From contig NZ_AP024590.1 in the NCBI RefSeq assembly GCF_018323985.1, positions 4,464,001-4,528,000 on the forward strand: a DNA stretch of 64,000 nucleotides. The letters are read 5' to 3'. Each line of letters begins with the position of its first letter. Position 1 is the stretch's first letter. A program made the translations under genes and the position numbers. Positions 62,668 to 64,000 of the stretch are shown in pieces. Source of the DNA: Enterobacter kobei (GTDB lineage Bacteria; Pseudomonadota; Gammaproteobacteria; Enterobacterales; Enterobacteriaceae). The notes below the pieces were generated by a model. It was not told the DNA's origin. It saw nothing but the letters and a program-made list of their open reading frames with translations, and made no database searches.

Positions 62668-63570
62668 ATGGCTTATCAATCGCAAGACATTATCCGTCGT
62701 TCCGCGACTAACGGTTTCACCCCCGCGCCTCAGGCGCGGGATCACCAGCTGGAAGTGGCGAAGCTCATCGACGTCACCACCTGTATCGGCTGTAAAGCCT
62801 GTCAGGTGGCCTGTTCTGAGTGGAACGACATCCGTGATGAAGTCGGGCATAACGTCGGGGTGTATGACAACCCGGCGGATCTGACCGCCAAATCCTGGAC
62901 GGTGATGCGTTTCTCTGAAGTGGAGCAAAACGACAAACTGGAGTGGCTGATCCGCAAGGACGGCTGTATGCACTGCGCCGATCCTGGCTGTCTGAAAGCC
63001 TGCCCGTCTGAAGGGGCGATCATTCAGTACGCTAACGGCATCGTCGATTTCCAGTCGGAACAGTGTATCGGCTGCGGCTACTGCATCGCGGGCTGCCCGT
63101 TTGATGTACCGCGCATGAACCCGGACGACAACCGCGTCTACAAATGCACCCTGTGCGTGGACCGCGTAACGGTCGGCCAGGAGCCAGCGTGCGTGAAAAC
63201 TTGTCCGACCGGGGCTATCCACTTTGGCTCTAAAGAGGATATGAAGAACCTGGCCGGTGAGCGTGTGGCCGAACTGAAAACGCGCGGTTACGACAATGCA
63301 GGCCTGTACGATCCGGCAGGCGTTGGCGGTACGCACGTGATGTACGTGCTACACCATGCTGATAAACCGAATCTTTATCATGGCCTGCCGGAGAACCCGG
63401 AAATCAGCGCCACGGTGAAATTCTGGAAAGGCATCTGGAAACCGCTCGCGGCTGTTGGCTTTGCGGCAACCTTCGCGGCCAGCATCTTCCACTACGTCGG
63501 TGTCGGTCCGAACCGCGCAGAGGAAGAGGATGACAATCTGCATGAAGAGAAAGACGAGGTGCGCAAATGA
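62668..63570 (+). CDS. fdoH: Formate dehydrogenase-O iron-sulfur subunit
   Basis: 300 residues, the E. coli length. Four [4Fe-4S] clusters are supplied by CIGCKACQVACSEW, CMHCADPGCLKACPS, CIGCGYCIAGCPFDVP and CTLCVDRVTVGQEPACVKTCPTGAI. One C-terminal membrane helix (about 258-278) anchors it on the periplasmic face, followed by an acidic tail. It conducts electrons from FdoG to the cytochrome. The stop overlaps the fdoI start (ATGA). Confidence 0.98.
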   Translation: MAYQSQDIIRRSATNGFTPAPQARDHQLEVAKLIDVTTCIGCKACQVACSEWNDIRDEVGHNVGVYDNPADLTAKSWTVMRFSEVEQNDKLEWLIRKDGCMHCADPGCLKACPSEGAIIQYANGIVDFQSEQCIGCGYCIAGCPFDVPRMNPDDNRVYKCTLCVDRVTVGQEPACVKTCPTGAIHFGSKEDMKNLAGERVAELKTRGYDNAGLYDPAGVGGTHVMYVLHHADKPNLYHGLPENPEISATVKFWKGIWKPLAAVGFAATFAASIFHYVGVGPNRAEEEDDNLHEEKDEVRK

Positions 63571-64000
63571 GAAAACGTGACACCATCGTGCGCTACACCG
63601 CGCCGGAACGCATCAACCACTGGGTCACCGCCTTCTGCTTCGTGCTGGCGTCGGTGAGCGGGCTGGGCTTTTTCTTCCCGTCCTTCAACTGGCTGATGCA
63701 CATTCTCGGTACGCCGCAGCTGGCGCGCATTCTGCACCCCTTTGTCGGTGTGGTGATGTTTGCCTCTTTCATCATTATGTTTTTCCGCTACTGGCATCAT
63801 AACCTCATCAATCGCGACGATATTTTCTGGGCGAAGAACATTCGCAAGATCATCGTGAACGACGAGGTGGGCGATACCGGGCGTTATAATTTCGGCCAGA
63901 AATGCGTGTTCTGGGCGGCGATTATTTTGCTGGTGTTGCTGCTGGTTAGCGGGGTGATTATCTGGCGTCCGTACTTCGCGCCGGTCTTCTCTATTCCGGT
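63567..64000 (+). CDS. fdoI: Formate dehydrogenase-O cytochrome b556 subunit, N-terminal part
   Basis: 144 codons are visible of about 211, cut by the window edge. It begins MRKRDTIVRYTAPERINHWV, with a haem-ligand histidine in ERINHWVTAF and another in ILHPFVGVVMF. Three membrane segments are visible. It delivers electrons to menaquinone or ubiquinone. It is translationally coupled to fdoH. fdhE would follow outside the window by synteny. Confidence 0.95.
   Translation, partial: MRKRDTIVRYTAPERINHWVTAFCFVLASVSGLGFFFPSFNWLMHILGTPQLARILHPFVGVVMFASFIIMFFRYWHHNLINRDDIFWAKNIRKIIVNDEVGDTGRYNFGQKCVFWAAIILLVLLLVSGVIIWRPYFAPVFSIP

Noticed and set aside
62251..63336. 361-codon open frame antisense to the fdoG end and fdoH
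   Set aside because: It is a shadow of two well-supported genes, with no ribosome site or recognisable motif.

Overview
The window is chromosomal DNA from an Enterobacteriaceae bacterium. Across most of its length gene content and order follow the Escherichia coli metB-to-fdo segment: metB, metJ, rpmE, priA, cytR, ftsN, hslVU, menA, rraA, zapB, glpFKX, fpr, yiiR, yiiQ, tpiA, cdh, sbp, pfkA, fieF, cpxP/cpxRA, yiiM, sodA, rhaR, rhaS, rhaBAD, rhaM, frvABXR, fdhD, fdoGHI. Proteins are near-identical in length and motif to their E. coli counterparts. REP-like palindromes and typical enteric regulatory sites are present. The accessory genes point to an Enterobacter/Lelliottia/Klebsiella-like member rather than E. 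coli itself, but the genus cannot be fixed from reading alone. I saw no rRNA, tRNA, transposase, integrase, CRISPR array or prophage.

1-9.7 kb holds methionine regulation (metB/metJ with met boxes between them), ribosomal protein L31, replication restart (priA), CytR, the divisome protein FtsN, the HslVU protease behind a sigma-32 promoter, menaquinone synthesis (menA) and RraA. 9.7-16.7 kb holds ZapB, the glycerol operon glpFKX, fpr, two poorly characterised envelope genes (yiiR, yiiQ) and tpiA. 16.8-22.3 kb is a minus-strand run: an SLC13-type transporter not in E. coli at this place, then cdh, sbp, pfkA and fieF. 22.3-25.1 kb is the Cpx envelope-stress locus, including a clear CpxQ small RNA in the cpxP 3' UTR. 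25.1-27.7 kb holds yiiM, a dihydrodipicolinate-synthase-family enzyme in the place of E. coli kdgT, and sodA.

27.7-39.7 kb is an enlarged L-rhamnose locus. There is no rhaT permease. Instead, a complete ABC importer (binding protein, double ATPase, two permeases) and an iron-type lactaldehyde/propanediol dehydrogenase sit between rhaD and rhaM. Regulators RhaR and RhaS and the RhaS/CRP promoter are conserved.

39.7-53.5 kb is the main accessory block, placed between rhaM and frvA and all read on the minus strand. It contains an orphan HicB-type antitoxin, a large periplasmic metallophosphoesterase, a GH38 alpha-mannosidase, split fructose-family PTS EIIC and EIIB, an unrecognised ORF, and a raffinose/melibiose-type unit (permease, GH36 alpha-galactosidase, LacI-family regulator, glycoporin) controlled from a tandem operator. 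The phosphoesterase-PTS-mannosidase set is the best candidate for an undescribed catabolic pathway.

53.5-64 kb returns to the E. coli order: frvABXR (PTS, aminopeptidase, regulator), a small BhsA/YdgH-like secreted protein, fdhD, and the aerobic formate dehydrogenase operon fdoGHI with a selenocysteine TGA in fdoG. fdoI runs off the window end and metB runs off the window start.
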